Positions 20,917-29,996 are shown, counted from the stretch's first letter. The stretch: 49,077 nucleotides of DNA from a bacterium (GCA_019751945.1 JAIEMT010000002.1:1-49077), one strand, 5' to 3'. Made by a program: numbers and translations. Notes: generated by a model from the sequence alone, not told the origin.

Positions 20917-23604
20917 CTAATTGAAAATCAAAGAATAGAGACGCATTTTGGTGGTGAGATAGCCGTCTGCGGGAGCTGGAACCACGACTACTGCTTCGCC
21001 TGAAGGAAACACCACACTTTGCAGATTTAGATTACTGCAAAGGGGATCGGCCGCAGCGCATCCCGGCAAGCTGGCCACTTCATAAGGGGCTGCCCAACCC
21101 TTGCCAGCGTAATAGGCGTACATCGTGTAGCCGTAGCTGCGAGTGGCAGCGGTGGTGCCATTCGCTGTTGAAAGCACTTTTTGCAGAACCAAGACAGCAG
21201 CGCCATTGAGATCGCCAGCAAACTTCAGTTCGTTCACCATTCGATACTGATCGCTACCGTTCAGAGCAACCGACTCTACAAGCGTTGAGTTGGTTTCCCA
21301 GGTTCCATTCACTGTAAAACCACGCGAGCGAACCTGACTCACCGGTGCGGAGGCAGTGGTGTAATCCAACAAAGTATAGGTCACGACAAACTTTCCGTTC
21401 CCCACGTAAGCAACACCCGGAGTGGCGTAATTCTGTCCACCCACTACTGCACCATTTTGATAACCGGTGGTGTAGAGAATTGCGCTGTCGGAATCGACTT
21501 GGAAAGGGCCGCTCCAAACACCTGTAGCAGTGCGCGAGTAAGCCACCACGCGAGCCTGACACTGAGAAACGCCCTGACACGCAGCTTGTAACGTCTGATC
21601 CTGCAAGAAAGCCACAACCACGTTTCCATGGCCGTCGGAATCCACCGCAAACCCTGAAGAATTTCCGCTCGTCGTGAGAGTCTTAATCGAAGCAAGAGTT
21701 TGCTCTTCTGACCAAGCTGCCAAAACGCAGCCTCCTGTCGGACAAGTGACGACGGGTTGGGTGGCCGTGGGGACGTAGATGTCGGCACCCGGAAGCGCGG
21801 CGCCCGTGCCCAATTGCCCGTAGGTATTTTCTCCCCAACAAGCGGTGATTCCACCCGTTACAACCGCGCAAGAGTGCGTTCCCCCCGCTGAAACCTGTAT
21901 TCCGGCAGTGATGTTCGTTACAGCAGTTGCCACAGACGAAGGAGTGACTCCGCCCGAACCCAGCTGTCCGCGAGCATTGTCGCCCCAGCAACTCACCACA
22001 CCTGTCGTTCGACGAATGCAGCTGTGGTTGTCACCGCCTGCAATTTGCGAAGCGTTTGCCACACCTGAAACTGCCACTGCAGTAGAAGTATCGGCGCTGG
22101 GAACAGCAGAGCTATCGCCCAATTGACCTAAGTTTCGTCCACCCCAACAGGAGACCGTGTTTCCCGCCAAAAGTGCGCAGGAGTGAGTCAGTCCAGCCAC
22201 GAGCTGCGTAGCGCCACCCACACCCGAAACGGTGACGGCAGTTGAAGAACTCGCGGCAGGAAGGGCGGCGCCACTTCCCAATTGTCCGTTCGTATTTTTT
22301 CCCCAACAACGCACGCTAGTGTCCGCCAAAATCGCACAGCTGTGAGACTTCCCTGCGGCAATGTAAGTCGCAGTGGTAATGCCATTCACCGAGACTGGTG
22401 CTGCCGAAGGTGCCGCAGGAAGGGCCGCCGCATTTCCAAGCTGGCCTTCCGTATTATCTCCCCAACACGAAATACTTCCGGTGCTGAGAAGCGCGCAGGC
22501 ATGCGAGCCCCCTACTGCAATTTGAGTCACACCCGTCAGTCCTGCGACCGCTATCGGTGAAGCAGAATTAGCGCCGGGAATGGAACCCCCCACACCCAAC
22601 TGCCCTAGAGCACCAGCACCCCAACACTTCACCGTGCCACCTGCACTGAGCGAACACGTGTTGTCTCCACCTGAGGAGACTTGAGAAACGAGATCTGAAT
22701 TCACACCCAGAACGGGAGCCGGCTGAGAGGTGTTGGAACCCGGTACGCCTGCAGCAGCACCGAGCTGTCCCAACTGATTGCGGCCCCAACAGCGCACTTC
22801 GTGGCTACTTAAAGACCATGCACAGCTGTGATTCGTGCCAGAGGTAATACTGATATCTTGCGAAGAAATATTCCAAACCATGGTCACGCCCAAACCATCT
22901 TGGATCGCTTGGAGGCGCTGAACATTCTTAGACCACTTCGGCGCTCCCGTGAGCCAACCCGAAGCCGTCGAATAAGTTTGGAGATAAGCGTTTTGAGTAC
23001 TGTCGGTATAAACGAGATAGGCAGTGTCGCTCGAAAGCTTCCATCCCAAACCGAGGGAAGAAATGATCGGATTTGTCGCAGGACCCGGAGCAGAGAGAAT
23101 CGTACTCCATTTCAAAACGGGATCATAAAAGGAACTCTGATTCTGAGGAAAGAGTAGTCCATCTGAGAAAACAGCGAGTGCGTCACCGACTGGTGCGTAT
23201 CCCAGAGCCAATTTACCGATGTCTGCGACACCCGTATCGAGATATTTAAAATCAGAACCCCAGGCAGCCCATCCCGATCCATTTGCGGAATAAGAATTGT
23301 AAGTACGTCCGACAGCTCGAAAGAAAGTACCGTTATAAAAAGTTCCAGCTAAAAGAGCGGCGCTCGAATCGGGACTTTTAGCCAATTGATAGTCATTGAA
23401 AGTAGAAGTAACCGGACCGAGACTCGCTGAAAGTGCCGGATCGACGACAAGATAATCCGCTGCGACGGGACTATTCCACTGATGTGATGAAAGAAATCGC
23501 GAACCGATTGGGCTGAAGCGCACAACTTTATCTGTGCACGCAGAAAAAAATCCGACTGCAAAAATGGATGTGAAGATGAAAAACCATCTTCGCAAAATGT
23601 GCAT
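20917..23604 (-). CDS. RCC1-repeat lipoprotein
   Basis: This encodes about 895 residues. The ATG at 23604 is chosen because GAGGGGA precedes it and it gives a lipoprotein signal (HILRRWFFIFTSIFAVGFFSAC). Residues about 250-615 hold seven RCC1 repeats of the type HSCAL ... VxCWGxNxxGQLG, predicted to form a seven-bladed beta-propeller; each repeat carries two cysteines, which fits an oxidising extracellular place. Flanking N- and C-terminal regions (about 40-250 and 640-895) look beta-rich and may form further propeller-like domains. It is probably surface or periplasmic and used for binding, but no ligand can be named. The downstream HAD gene follows by 28 bases. Confidence 0.88.
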   Translation of the reverse strand: MHILRRWFFIFTSIFAVGFFSACTDKVVRFSPIGSRFLSSHQWNSPVAADYLVVDPALSASLGPVTSTFNDYQLAKSPDSSAALLAGTFYNGTFFRAVGRTYNSYSANGSGWAAWGSDFKYLDTGVADIGKLALGYAPVGDALAVFSDGLLFPQNQSSFYDPVLKWSTILSAPGPATNPIISSLGLGWKLSSDTAYLVYTDSTQNAYLQTYSTASGWLTGAPKWSKNVQRLQAIQDGLGVTMVWNISSQDISITSGTNHSCAWSLSSHEVRCWGRNQLGQLGAAAGVPGSNTSQPAPVLGVNSDLVSQVSSGGDNTCSLSAGGTVKCWGAGALGQLGVGGSIPGANSASPIAVAGLTGVTQIAVGGSHACALLSTGSISCWGDNTEGQLGNAAALPAAPSAAPVSVNGITTATYIAAGKSHSCAILADTSVRCWGKNTNGQLGSGAALPAASSSTAVTVSGVGGATQLVAGLTHSCALLAGNTVSCWGGRNLGQLGDSSAVPSADTSTAVAVSGVANASQIAGGDNHSCIRRTTGVVSCWGDNARGQLGSGGVTPSSVATAVTNITAGIQVSAGGTHSCAVVTGGITACWGENTYGQLGTGAALPGADIYVPTATQPVVTCPTGGCVLAAWSEEQTLASIKTLTTSGNSSGFAVDSDGHGNVVVAFLQDQTLQAACQGVSQCQARVVAYSRTATGVWSGPFQVDSDSAILYTTGYQNGAVVGGQNYATPGVAYVGNGKFVVTYTLLDYTTASAPVSQVRSRGFTVNGTWETNSTLVESVALNGSDQYRMVNELKFAGDLNGAAVLVLQKVLSTANGTTAATRSYGYTMYAYYAGKGWAAPYEVASLPGCAAADPLCSNLNLQSVVFPSGEAVVVVPAPADGYLTTKMRLYSLIFN

Positions 23605-23960
23605 GATTCCCCTCAACCCCTTGATTTCAGAATACAATTACTGAGTAATTTAATCAAGTAATATAAGGATATCTAAGTCGATTTCACCTGAGTTAACACA
23701 TTGATATCTAACGATAATTCAGTAAACCAATGAGACGCAAAGCGTTATTTAACGAAAGGAAACAGCGCATCACGAGATTTCTCATCACGAAATTCAGATA
23801 TTTTCACGCAACGTGTTGAAAAAATCCTCTCCCCTTTTTCCAAAAAATTTCTAAGATTCTTGGAGAATCAGAAAAGTAATTTTCAAAAAATTTTTCACAC
23901 AGAAATTTTTTTCGAGAATAAGATTTTAAAAACTGATTCTGAGATTTTTAAAAAAACTGG
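23605..23960. other. AT-rich non-coding region upstream of the HU-like gene
   Basis: This is about 350 bases of strongly AT-rich sequence between a leftward and a rightward gene, with runs of A and T at 23810-23955. The plus strand is open from 23860 into the HU-like gene, but that extension has no ribosome binding site and lies upstream of a good promoter, so it is not called coding. The A/T runs could be curved DNA or UP elements for the downstream promoter. Confidence 0.4.
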
Positions 23961-23989
23961 TTGCAGGCCGGAAAATTCCCACCTACAAC
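23961..23989 (+). promoter_or_regulatory. Promoter of the HU-like gene
   Basis: TTGCAG at 23961-23966 and TACAAC at 23984-23989 have exact 17-base spacing. Predicted start is near 23996, giving a leader of about 14 bases that holds AGGAG at 23998-24002 before the ATG at 24010. Confidence 0.5.
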
Positions 23990-24009
23990 AAGAAATTAGG
24001 AGATTACAA

Positions 24010-24363
24010 ATGGCTAAGAAAAAATCGAAATATTCTTTTATCAACGAAGTGCACGAGCAAATCATGAAAGCTACGGTCGTCAATCGCCGTGGTGAAGCAA
24101 AGGTCAAGAGATCTGACCTGAAGAACATCATCGAAACCGCTTTCAACACTGGAGCTAAAGCAGCTGCTAGCGGTGAGCGCGTTCGCTTTCCGGTAATCGG
24201 CGCTTTGGTTCGCAAGGAAGTGAAAGCTCGCAAATCCGGCAAGGGCGTGAACCCCTTCACCGGTGAGCCGATGGAAATCAAGGCTCGCCCGGCTACTAAG
24301 AAGCCGCGCTGGTCGTTCCCTCGCTCGCTCAAGGACACCTTCGCTAACAAGCGCAATTGGTAA
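24010..24363 (+). CDS. HU/IHF-family histone-like DNA-binding protein
   Basis: This encodes 117 residues, a little longer than HU (about 90). The start is set by AGGAG seven bases before the ATG. Residues 1-30 are a basic extension. The body follows the HU pattern: a helix KRSDLKNIIETAFNTGAKAA, then GERVRFPVIGALVRKEVKARKSGKGVNPFTGEPMEI, in which the R-x-G-x-NPxTGE-x-x-x-I stretch is the DNA-gripping arm, then a C-terminal helix FPRSLKDTFANK. HU-type proteins bend and compact DNA. The tail is unusually aromatic and basic (KKPRWSF). The gene stands alone with its own promoter and a strong terminator. Confidence 0.85.
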   Translation: MAKKKSKYSFINEVHEQIMKATVVNRRGEAKVKRSDLKNIIETAFNTGAKAAASGERVRFPVIGALVRKEVKARKSGKGVNPFTGEPMEIKARPATKKPRWSFPRSLKDTFANKRNW

Positions 24364-24389
24364 TCCTAAGCTAGTCTAGGTTTTACAAG

Positions 24390-24424
24390 GCCAAGCTCTA
24401 GAGATAGAGCTTGGCTTTTTTTTT
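24390..24424 (+). terminator. Rho-independent terminator of the HU-like gene
   Basis: A perfect 11-base stem, GCCAAGCTCTA with TAGAGCTTGGC, has a GAGA loop and is followed directly by nine T residues. It is the clearest terminator in the window. Confidence 0.93.
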
Positions 24425-24446
24425 GCCCACAAGTTATAGGTGGGAA

Positions 24447-25439
24447 ATGCGATTCGTCTGTTTTCAGCGTAAAAATGAGGAAAAGATCGGCCTTCATACG
24501 GGCAGTTTGGGCTCGGGAAAGGTCTTGGAAATGGAGCGAGGCTTGGAGCTCACCGAGGGCTCGGCCTTCAAAAAGGAGTCGGTTCCACGCGACATGCTGG
24601 CGCTGATTCGAGATCAGGACAAGATCCTGCCGCGCCTCGAAAAAGTTCTAAAATCCCTTCGGGAAGGTAAAATCCCTGAAAAAGAGCTGATTTCTGAAAA
24701 GGAATTGCAGCTCCTCTCTCCGGTTCCCCATCCGATTTCGATGCGCGATGGTTACGCATTCCGTCAACACGTGGAAGCCGCGCGACGCAATCGCGGCGTT
24801 CCGATGATTCCCGAGTTTGACCACTTTCCGGTTTTCTACTTCACCAATCACCTGGCCGTGCAAGGCCCAGGCCCCGTCACGGTTCAGAAACTGGCGCGCG
24901 AAAAGTTAGATTTCGAACTGGAAGCCGCCATTGTGACGGGCAAGACCGGTAAGAACATCGCCGCGAAAGACGCCGACGGCTACATTTTTGGTTACATGAT
25001 TATGAACGACTGGTCAGCCCGCGCGCTCCAGATGGAAGAAATGAAGCTGAACCTCGGCCCGGCCAAGGGCAAAGATTTTGCGACCTCCTTAGGTCCCTAT
25101 CTGATTACTCGCGATGAACTGGCTCCGCACGCTGTGCCGGGCCCGAACGGGGAGCGACACAATCTGCGAATGAAAGCTTTCGTCAACGGAAAGCAAGTTT
25201 CCGATGGCAATTTGAAAGACATGAACTGGACGTTTGCTCAGATTTTGGAACGAGTGAGCTACGGCGTCACCGTTCATCCCGGTGAAGTGATCGGCTCCGG
25301 CACGGTCGGTACGGGCTGCTTCCTGGAACTCAACGGTTCAAAGATCACCGACAATCAGTGGCTCCAACCGGGTGACTCGGTTGTCATGGAAATTGAGCAC
25401 CTCGGACGCCTTGAAAACACCGTTGTGGCGGCAGACTGA
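24447..25439 (+). CDS. Fumarylacetoacetate hydrolase (FAH) family protein
   Basis: This encodes 330 residues from the ATG at 24447, which follows AGGTGGG. The C-terminal FAH domain (about residues 85-328) carries the metal-binding residues: the glutamates in LDFELEAAIV and the aspartate in MIMNDWSARALQ, followed by GPAKGKDFATSLGPYL and a VIGSGTVGTGC loop. FAH enzymes cleave C-C bonds in beta-diketo acids. The next gene, coupled by a one-base overlap (TGATG), is a maleylacetoacetate isomerase, so fumarylacetoacetate from tyrosine breakdown is the likely substrate. Homogentisate dioxygenase and HPPD are not in the window. Confidence 0.9.
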   Translation: MRFVCFQRKNEEKIGLHTGSLGSGKVLEMERGLELTEGSAFKKESVPRDMLALIRDQDKILPRLEKVLKSLREGKIPEKELISEKELQLLSPVPHPISMRDGYAFRQHVEAARRNRGVPMIPEFDHFPVFYFTNHLAVQGPGPVTVQKLAREKLDFELEAAIVTGKTGKNIAAKDADGYIFGYMIMNDWSARALQMEEMKLNLGPAKGKDFATSLGPYLITRDELAPHAVPGPNGERHNLRMKAFVNGKQVSDGNLKDMNWTFAQILERVSYGVTVHPGEVIGSGTVGTGCFLELNGSKITDNQWLQPGDSVVMEIEHLGRLENTVVAAD

Positions 25440-26071
25440 TGAGCAAGTTTCGCCTCTACCACTACTGGCGTTCTTCCAGCAGCTGGAGAGTGCGTTGGGC
25501 GTTAGCCATCAAGCAAATCGACTGCGAGTGGGTCGACGTCGATCTCCTCTCAGGAGAATCCGAAAGTGCTGCTCATCTCGAACGAAACCCCTTGGGATAT
25601 GTTCCGGTTCTGGACGTTTCGCCCCAGCTTCGACTGATTGAGAGTCTTCCCATTATCGAATGGCTCGACGAAAAGTATCCGAAGCCCGCGCTGCTTCCTA
25701 AAGACCCGGATTTGCGCGCCAAGACCCGAATTCTGGCCGAAATCATCAATGCGGGGACGCAACCCATTCAAAATCTCAGTGTGACGCTGCTTCACGCCCC
25801 AGAGAATCAGGCAGAACAAAAGAAGTGGATGCAGCATTGGACTCGAAATGGCCTTCAGGCTTACGAAACCCTCGTTAAGGGCACCGCAGGGAAGTTTTCC
25901 GTGGGAGATTCGCTGACCCTGGCCGACCTCTGCCTCATTCCTCAGGTCTACAATGCCAACCGTCAATCGGTGGATTTGTCGCCCTTTCCCACCGTGTCCC
26001 GAATTTACGCAGCAGCTCGCGAAACCGAGACCTGCAAGAAGGCTGAGCCCGAAGCTTTCGAGCCTAAATAG
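25439..26071 (+). CDS. maiA: Maleylacetoacetate isomerase (zeta-class glutathione transferase)
   Basis: This encodes 210 residues, the usual size. The N-terminal thioredoxin-like domain contains the zeta-class active site SSSSWRVRWAL (residues about 12-22; usually SSCSWR, so the Cys is Ser here) and the ESLPIIEWLDE glutathione-binding turn. The helical C-terminal domain has TQPIQNLSV and LADLCLIPQVYNANR, both typical of the family. It converts maleylacetoacetate to fumarylacetoacetate with glutathione, the step before FAH. The ATG overlaps the FAH gene's stop by one base. The Cys-to-Ser change may slow catalysis, although the leading Ser is the main catalytic residue in known enzymes. Confidence 0.9.
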   Translation: MSKFRLYHYWRSSSSWRVRWALAIKQIDCEWVDVDLLSGESESAAHLERNPLGYVPVLDVSPQLRLIESLPIIEWLDEKYPKPALLPKDPDLRAKTRILAEIINAGTQPIQNLSVTLLHAPENQAEQKKWMQHWTRNGLQAYETLVKGTAGKFSVGDSLTLADLCLIPQVYNANRQSVDLSPFPTVSRIYAAARETETCKKAEPEAFEPK

Positions 26072-26111
26072 TCTTGCACCCGTCGCTCCAATTAGGTAAT
26101 TCCTTGGGTCT

Positions 26112-27155
26112 ATGAAACCATCTGAAACGACGAAAAAAGAGCTGCTTTCCAAGGAAGTAAAACACATCGACATCAAGAAGCACAATGTTGTCGATCTCGT
26201 GGAAGCAATGGGTGCCACGGCTTTCCAAGGACGCAATCTCGGCCGCGCCGCTGAAATTTACAACATGATGCTCGAAGATAAGGATTGCTCGGTAATCCTT
26301 TGCTTAGCGGGCTCGTTGTTCAGTGCTGGCTTGAAGAACGTCGTTCTCGACATGGTCAATAACAACATGGTGGATGCGATCGTTTCGACCGGCGCAGTCA
26401 TCGTAGACCAAGATTTCTTCGAAGGCCTCGGTTTCAAACATTATCGCGGCAATCAATTCTTAGACGACAACGCTCTTCGCGACCTAGCGATCGACCGTAT
26501 CTACGACACCCTGATCGACGAAGACAGCCTCCGCATCTGTGACAACACGATTGCAAAAATTGCTGACGAACTCGAAGCGCGTCCGTACACTTCGCGCGAG
26601 TTCATCAAGGAAATGGGCAGCTATTTAGATCGTCATGGCAAGAACAAGGAATCGGTTGTCCTCGCTTGCTACAAGAAAAATGTTCCGATCTTCGTACCGG
26701 CATTCAGTGATTGCAGTGCCGGCTTCGGTCTGGTGATGCATCAGACGAATCACCCGGACAAACACATGACTTTGGATTCTGCGAAAGACTTCTTAGAACT
26801 CACTCAGGTGAAGACCTCTTCAAAAGAATCAGGTCTGCTCATGATTGGTGGCGGCGTTCCGAAGAACTTCGCACAGGACACTGTTGTCGCTGCAGAACTC
26901 CTCGGCCAAGAAGCACCCATGCACAAGTATGCGGTGCAAATCACCGTTGCGGATGAACGCGATGGCGCGCTCTCGGGCTCGACACTTCGTGAAGCCAGCA
27001 GCTGGGGCAAGGTTTCGACCTCGTTCGAGCAAATGGTTTTCGCGGAAGCCACGATCGCCTTCCCGCTCATCGCTGGTTATGCTTACGGCAAGGGCGCTTG
27101 GAAAAAGCGCACGGGTCGCGAATTCTCGAAACTCTTTGATAAAAAGAAAAAGTAG
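26112..27155 (+). CDS. Deoxyhypusine synthase family protein
   Basis: This encodes 347 residues across the full length of the family. Signatures are AGSLFSAGLKNVVLDMV and DAIVSTGA near the N-terminus (NAD site), FVPAFSDCSAGFGL in the middle, LMIGGGVPKNFAQDTV, and YAVQITVADERDGALSGSTLREASSWGKVS, which carries the catalytic lysine (Lys300 in SWGK). In eukaryotes and archaea this enzyme moves the aminobutyl group of spermidine onto eIF5A. Bacteria lack eIF5A, and bacterial relatives may act as homospermidine synthases, so I expect polyamine transfer with an open acceptor. It is alone on its transcript except for the overlap with the next gene. Confidence 0.92.
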   Translation: MKPSETTKKELLSKEVKHIDIKKHNVVDLVEAMGATAFQGRNLGRAAEIYNMMLEDKDCSVILCLAGSLFSAGLKNVVLDMVNNNMVDAIVSTGAVIVDQDFFEGLGFKHYRGNQFLDDNALRDLAIDRIYDTLIDEDSLRICDNTIAKIADELEARPYTSREFIKEMGSYLDRHGKNKESVVLACYKKNVPIFVPAFSDCSAGFGLVMHQTNHPDKHMTLDSAKDFLELTQVKTSSKESGLLMIGGGVPKNFAQDTVVAAELLGQEAPMHKYAVQITVADERDGALSGSTLREASSWGKVSTSFEQMVFAEATIAFPLIAGYAYGKGAWKKRTGREFSKLFDKKKK

Positions 27156-28932
27156 TTTCAAATCTGCTCTCCAGCTCTTCTTAGTCGCGCTCGCAGTTTG
27201 CGGGACTTCGTCCGTCTTTGCGAACGACGATCTTCAGATTCTTTTTCAGTCCGGAGATGTGACTCGAAATAAGAATCAGGTGAAGACAGGTGCCACCGGG
27301 AGAGCCAAGCTCAGTCTATCGGGAGGTGTAGAAATTCACCTCGGTCCCAATTCCGATTTTGAAACTCCAGATCGCCTTCGAGCCGGCCGTATTCGTGTCA
27401 AAGTTCAGAAGAGTGACAAACCTCACTCGTTCACTCTCCGAACGCGTTCAGCAGTGATGGGCGTCCGAGGAACGGAGTACCTCGTCGAAAGTTTAGATGA
27501 ACCCGGCACTCCGGAAGGGGGCCTGAGCGTTTGTGCCTTCGATGGAGCGGTAGAAGTAAAAACCGAAGGAATGAAACCTTCCACCACCGTAGTAACTGCG
27601 AATACCGGTGTCGTTGTTTCACCGACAGGGGCCATTAGCCCGTTAGTAGCCATGGATCCCCACCTCATGGATTGGTGGCGACACGAAACCCTCACCGATC
27701 CGGCCGACAGCGGGGCGAGCGAATTAAGGCTCCTCGCTTCGGACTGGCAGGCCTTCTGGGATTGGAAGGGGCCGATCGCGGCTCAAAAAATCAATCCTTC
27801 GGTACTTTACTCTCAGGCTCGCTTCATTCAATTGCATCCGGATCTTTGGACCCGAGTCTTAAATTCGGCTTCCGATCAGAACAGCTGGGTCCTCGATGCA
27901 GGTCTTCAGGGAGATATCACGCCTGTTCACTACCTGACCCTTTTTGCAGAATTTCACGGCACTTTCTTGGTCGGTCGGCGATCGACCACGGAGAACACAA
28001 AAACTTTTGATCTCGGAGTGAATCAATTGTTTGCAAGTTTTCTGATTCAAGAAAAACATCAAGTCGTCGTGGGTCGACAGGAGTGGACTTTCGGAGACGG
28101 TTTCTTTGTGGGGAGAGACCCGTGGAATCCGCTCACTAGAAATTTCGACGGCATTCTGGGAACTTTGCAATTCAGCGATTCCAGGCTTCACACACTCTTT
28201 TCTTTACTCAGTGATCGAGACGAGGCTTCGCGCAAGGATCTTTTTGCGGGGTTCATTTATAATCGCGCGGACTTTCCGATTGAGTTTTATCTCCTAGGCA
28301 TTCATCGCGAAGGACAACCGTCGCTTCTAGATCCGGTTCAATCCAAATCCAATTACGCTGTTTTTGGATTGAAAGGCGTGCAGCCGATTTGGGGCCCCGT
28401 ATTTACCACTTACGAAGTAGCTGCGGAAGCTTTGGAAGCCTGGGCTTCCACCACTGAAAAGGTTTCCAGCAACGAAAGTTTCGTTCACTTGCAGCTCGGT
28501 TCGAGATGGACACTCGGTGGTGTGCAGGGTTCCATTCGAGGAGTGTTCTTAGGTGCGACCTCGAGATTTTTTCAACTCTTCCCCGATTCTCATCGCTTCT
28601 TAGGACTGGTAAATCAGTTTACACAGATTCGAAATATTCGACGTATGGGAGCCTCACTCACTTCACAGTTTGTGGTGGGTTCGCTTCCGATTCAGATCGA
28701 TGTGGATTACTCGAACTTTCAACGCGGTCTGATCTCTGAGACAGCTTACCCCATTGTCGTGGACAACTCGGCGGCAGCACTTGGAATTGAATGGGATGCC
28801 AGGATTTCAATCGAACCCCGACAAGATCTTTTCTTAGCATTAGCTGGCGGAATTTTTAGTCCGGGAGCTGCGTATGGAGCTTCCAGAGCGGAGTCCAACG
28901 TTGTCCTGGTTCAAGGGCAGTACCGTTTCTAG
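27136..28932 (+). CDS. FecR-domain protein with predicted C-terminal outer-membrane beta-barrel
   Basis: This encodes about 598 residues. No ATG gives a good N-terminus; the TTG at 27136 gives MIKRKSSFKSALQLFLVALAVCGTSSVFA, a fine signal peptide, and overlaps the preceding gene by 20 bases. Residues about 30-160 form a FecR-type domain (GDVTRNKNQVKTGATGRAKLSL, GRIRVKV, LRTRSAVMGVRGTEY, FDGAVEV, VTANTGVVV). The remaining 400 residues have alternating strands (VVVGRQEWTFGDGFFVGRD and others) and end in a terminal Phe (VQGQYRF), as beta-barrel outer-membrane proteins do. A FecR domain joined to a barrel suggests a sensor or binding platform at the outer membrane. Start confidence is modest. Confidence 0.75.
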   Translation: MIKRKSSFKSALQLFLVALAVCGTSSVFANDDLQILFQSGDVTRNKNQVKTGATGRAKLSLSGGVEIHLGPNSDFETPDRLRAGRIRVKVQKSDKPHSFTLRTRSAVMGVRGTEYLVESLDEPGTPEGGLSVCAFDGAVEVKTEGMKPSTTVVTANTGVVVSPTGAISPLVAMDPHLMDWWRHETLTDPADSGASELRLLASDWQAFWDWKGPIAAQKINPSVLYSQARFIQLHPDLWTRVLNSASDQNSWVLDAGLQGDITPVHYLTLFAEFHGTFLVGRRSTTENTKTFDLGVNQLFASFLIQEKHQVVVGRQEWTFGDGFFVGRDPWNPLTRNFDGILGTLQFSDSRLHTLFSLLSDRDEASRKDLFAGFIYNRADFPIEFYLLGIHREGQPSLLDPVQSKSNYAVFGLKGVQPIWGPVFTTYEVAAEALEAWASTTEKVSSNESFVHLQLGSRWTLGGVQGSIRGVFLGATSRFFQLFPDSHRFLGLVNQFTQIRNIRRMGASLTSQFVVGSLPIQIDVDYSNFQRGLISETAYPIVVDNSAAALGIEWDARISIEPRQDLFLALAGGIFSPGAAYGASRAESNVVLVQGQYRF

Positions 28933-29234
28933 TGAAGTTCGCCCGGAATCATTTGAGCGGGTTGGCAAGCCTCATCCAATTCAACAACGGCTACCATGGC
29001 GACATCTACTAAATGTTCCACTGGGTCCGTCATGAAATAAGTTAGAATGACTTTTCCGTCCGCTACACCGCCACGAACCTGGCTGTAAAAAACTCCCGCC
29101 TTTCCGTTAGCACGACTGATGGCCATCTTCTGCGCATTCACGGCGCCTTCCAGCTGTTCCGAGGTGCATTCCGATGCGAACGAACTCGTACTCCACCAAC
29201 ACCAGCATACCAAGACTCCGGCAAGTAGTTTCAT
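28929..29234 (-). CDS. Small secreted protein of unknown function
   Basis: This encodes 101 residues. Residues 1-20 form a signal peptide with an unusual Trp/Cys-rich core (LVCWCWWSTSSFAS). The mature part, about 80 residues, begins ECTSEQLEGAV and contains a second cysteine near the C-terminus (DEACQPA), so one disulfide is possible. A mixed alpha/beta pattern is suggested by KMAISRANGKAGVFYSQVR and VAMVAVVELDE. No family is recognised. Its stop shares four bases (CTAG) with the stop of the convergent FecR/barrel gene. Confidence 0.65.
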   Translation of the reverse strand: MKLLAGVLVCWCWWSTSSFASECTSEQLEGAVNAQKMAISRANGKAGVFYSQVRGGVADGKVILTYFMTDPVEHLVDVAMVAVVELDEACQPAQMIPGELH

Positions 29235-29420
29235 ACGGCCTAAGTAGTCAGAGGGACGTCAAAAGTCAACTCTTGGGGCGCATGTCCCAACCGATCATCA
29301 AAGGCCACCATCCTGACGCTTGGGGTATGAACGGAGAGGTGAAGTTCTGGTATTAGTTCATCTTTCTTTGACTCTGAATTTGGGAGTGCTGGCTTTTCGA
29401 AACTCGCTATAATTATAAGG

Positions 29421-29996
29421 ATGAGAGCCGTCCTGACAGCAATGCTCCTTCTGGTCTCTGGAACGAGTTTCGGGCAAGAGATGGTGAGTTTGAGACGCAC
29501 ACCTGGAAAAGTTCCGATTGAAGGTGCTCTCGAATTCTACTGTCTCCAAAAAGCCAACACCCCGTTCACCACCCTGACCGCATGCGAAGAAGCCACGACC
29601 CTTCACATGCAAATCTATTGGCCACAATGTTTGAACGATGCTGAAATCAAATGTGACGAAAACTCTTTTTTACCGGCTAAGGGAGCAAAACGAGCCCCGA
29701 TGCTCTGTTCGTGGAAAGCTTCGAACTGTCGCGATGCCTCGGAAGGAAATTTAAAGGGCGATCCCTGCAAAGCCCTTCCGGGCTCGCAAAAGGTCAAACG
29801 TCTTGATCCCCAAAAAGCTTACGATGGTTTCAAAGCCACCAGGAAAGAAAACGCGAAGAAGGCGGCGGACTTTATTCAAAGCGATGCCTATCACCAAAAT
29901 CTCATGGTACCCAGCCATCTTTGCGTTCAACCCCTCCCCCCTATTGCTAGACCAGATTCAGATAAAGAAGTTCACACATCCCCAGCAGAAAGGTGA
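29421..29996 (+). CDS. Secreted Cys-rich protein of unknown function
   Basis: This encodes 191 residues with a signal peptide (residues 1-18, cleavage near SFG-QE). Eight or so cysteines in the mature part (FYCLQ, TACEE, PQCLND, IKCDE, MLCSW, SNCRD, DPCKA and HLCVQ) suggest several disulfides and an extracytoplasmic place. A near-perfect -10 box TATAAT at 29408-29413 lies only seven bases before the ATG, so its mRNA could be leaderless; an AAGG also touches the ATG. A later in-frame ATG at 29442 would remove the basic residue of the signal peptide. No family is recognised. Confidence 0.72.
   Translation: MRAVLTAMLLLVSGTSFGQEMVSLRRTPGKVPIEGALEFYCLQKANTPFTTLTACEEATTLHMQIYWPQCLNDAEIKCDENSFLPAKGAKRAPMLCSWKASNCRDASEGNLKGDPCKALPGSQKVKRLDPQKAYDGFKATRKENAKKAADFIQSDAYHQNLMVPSHLCVQPLPPIARPDSDKEVHTSPAER

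Noticed and set aside
23725..23755. GACGCAAAGC resembling part of a c-di-GMP (GEMM) riboswitch
   Set aside because: Only this core matches; the GNRA-type and GGCAAACC parts are missing, and the bases form a simple GCG/CGC pairing instead.
23860..24009. N-terminal extension of the HU-like protein by 50 residues
   Set aside because: It would start upstream of a good promoter and lacks a ribosome binding site; AGGAG precedes the ATG at 24010.
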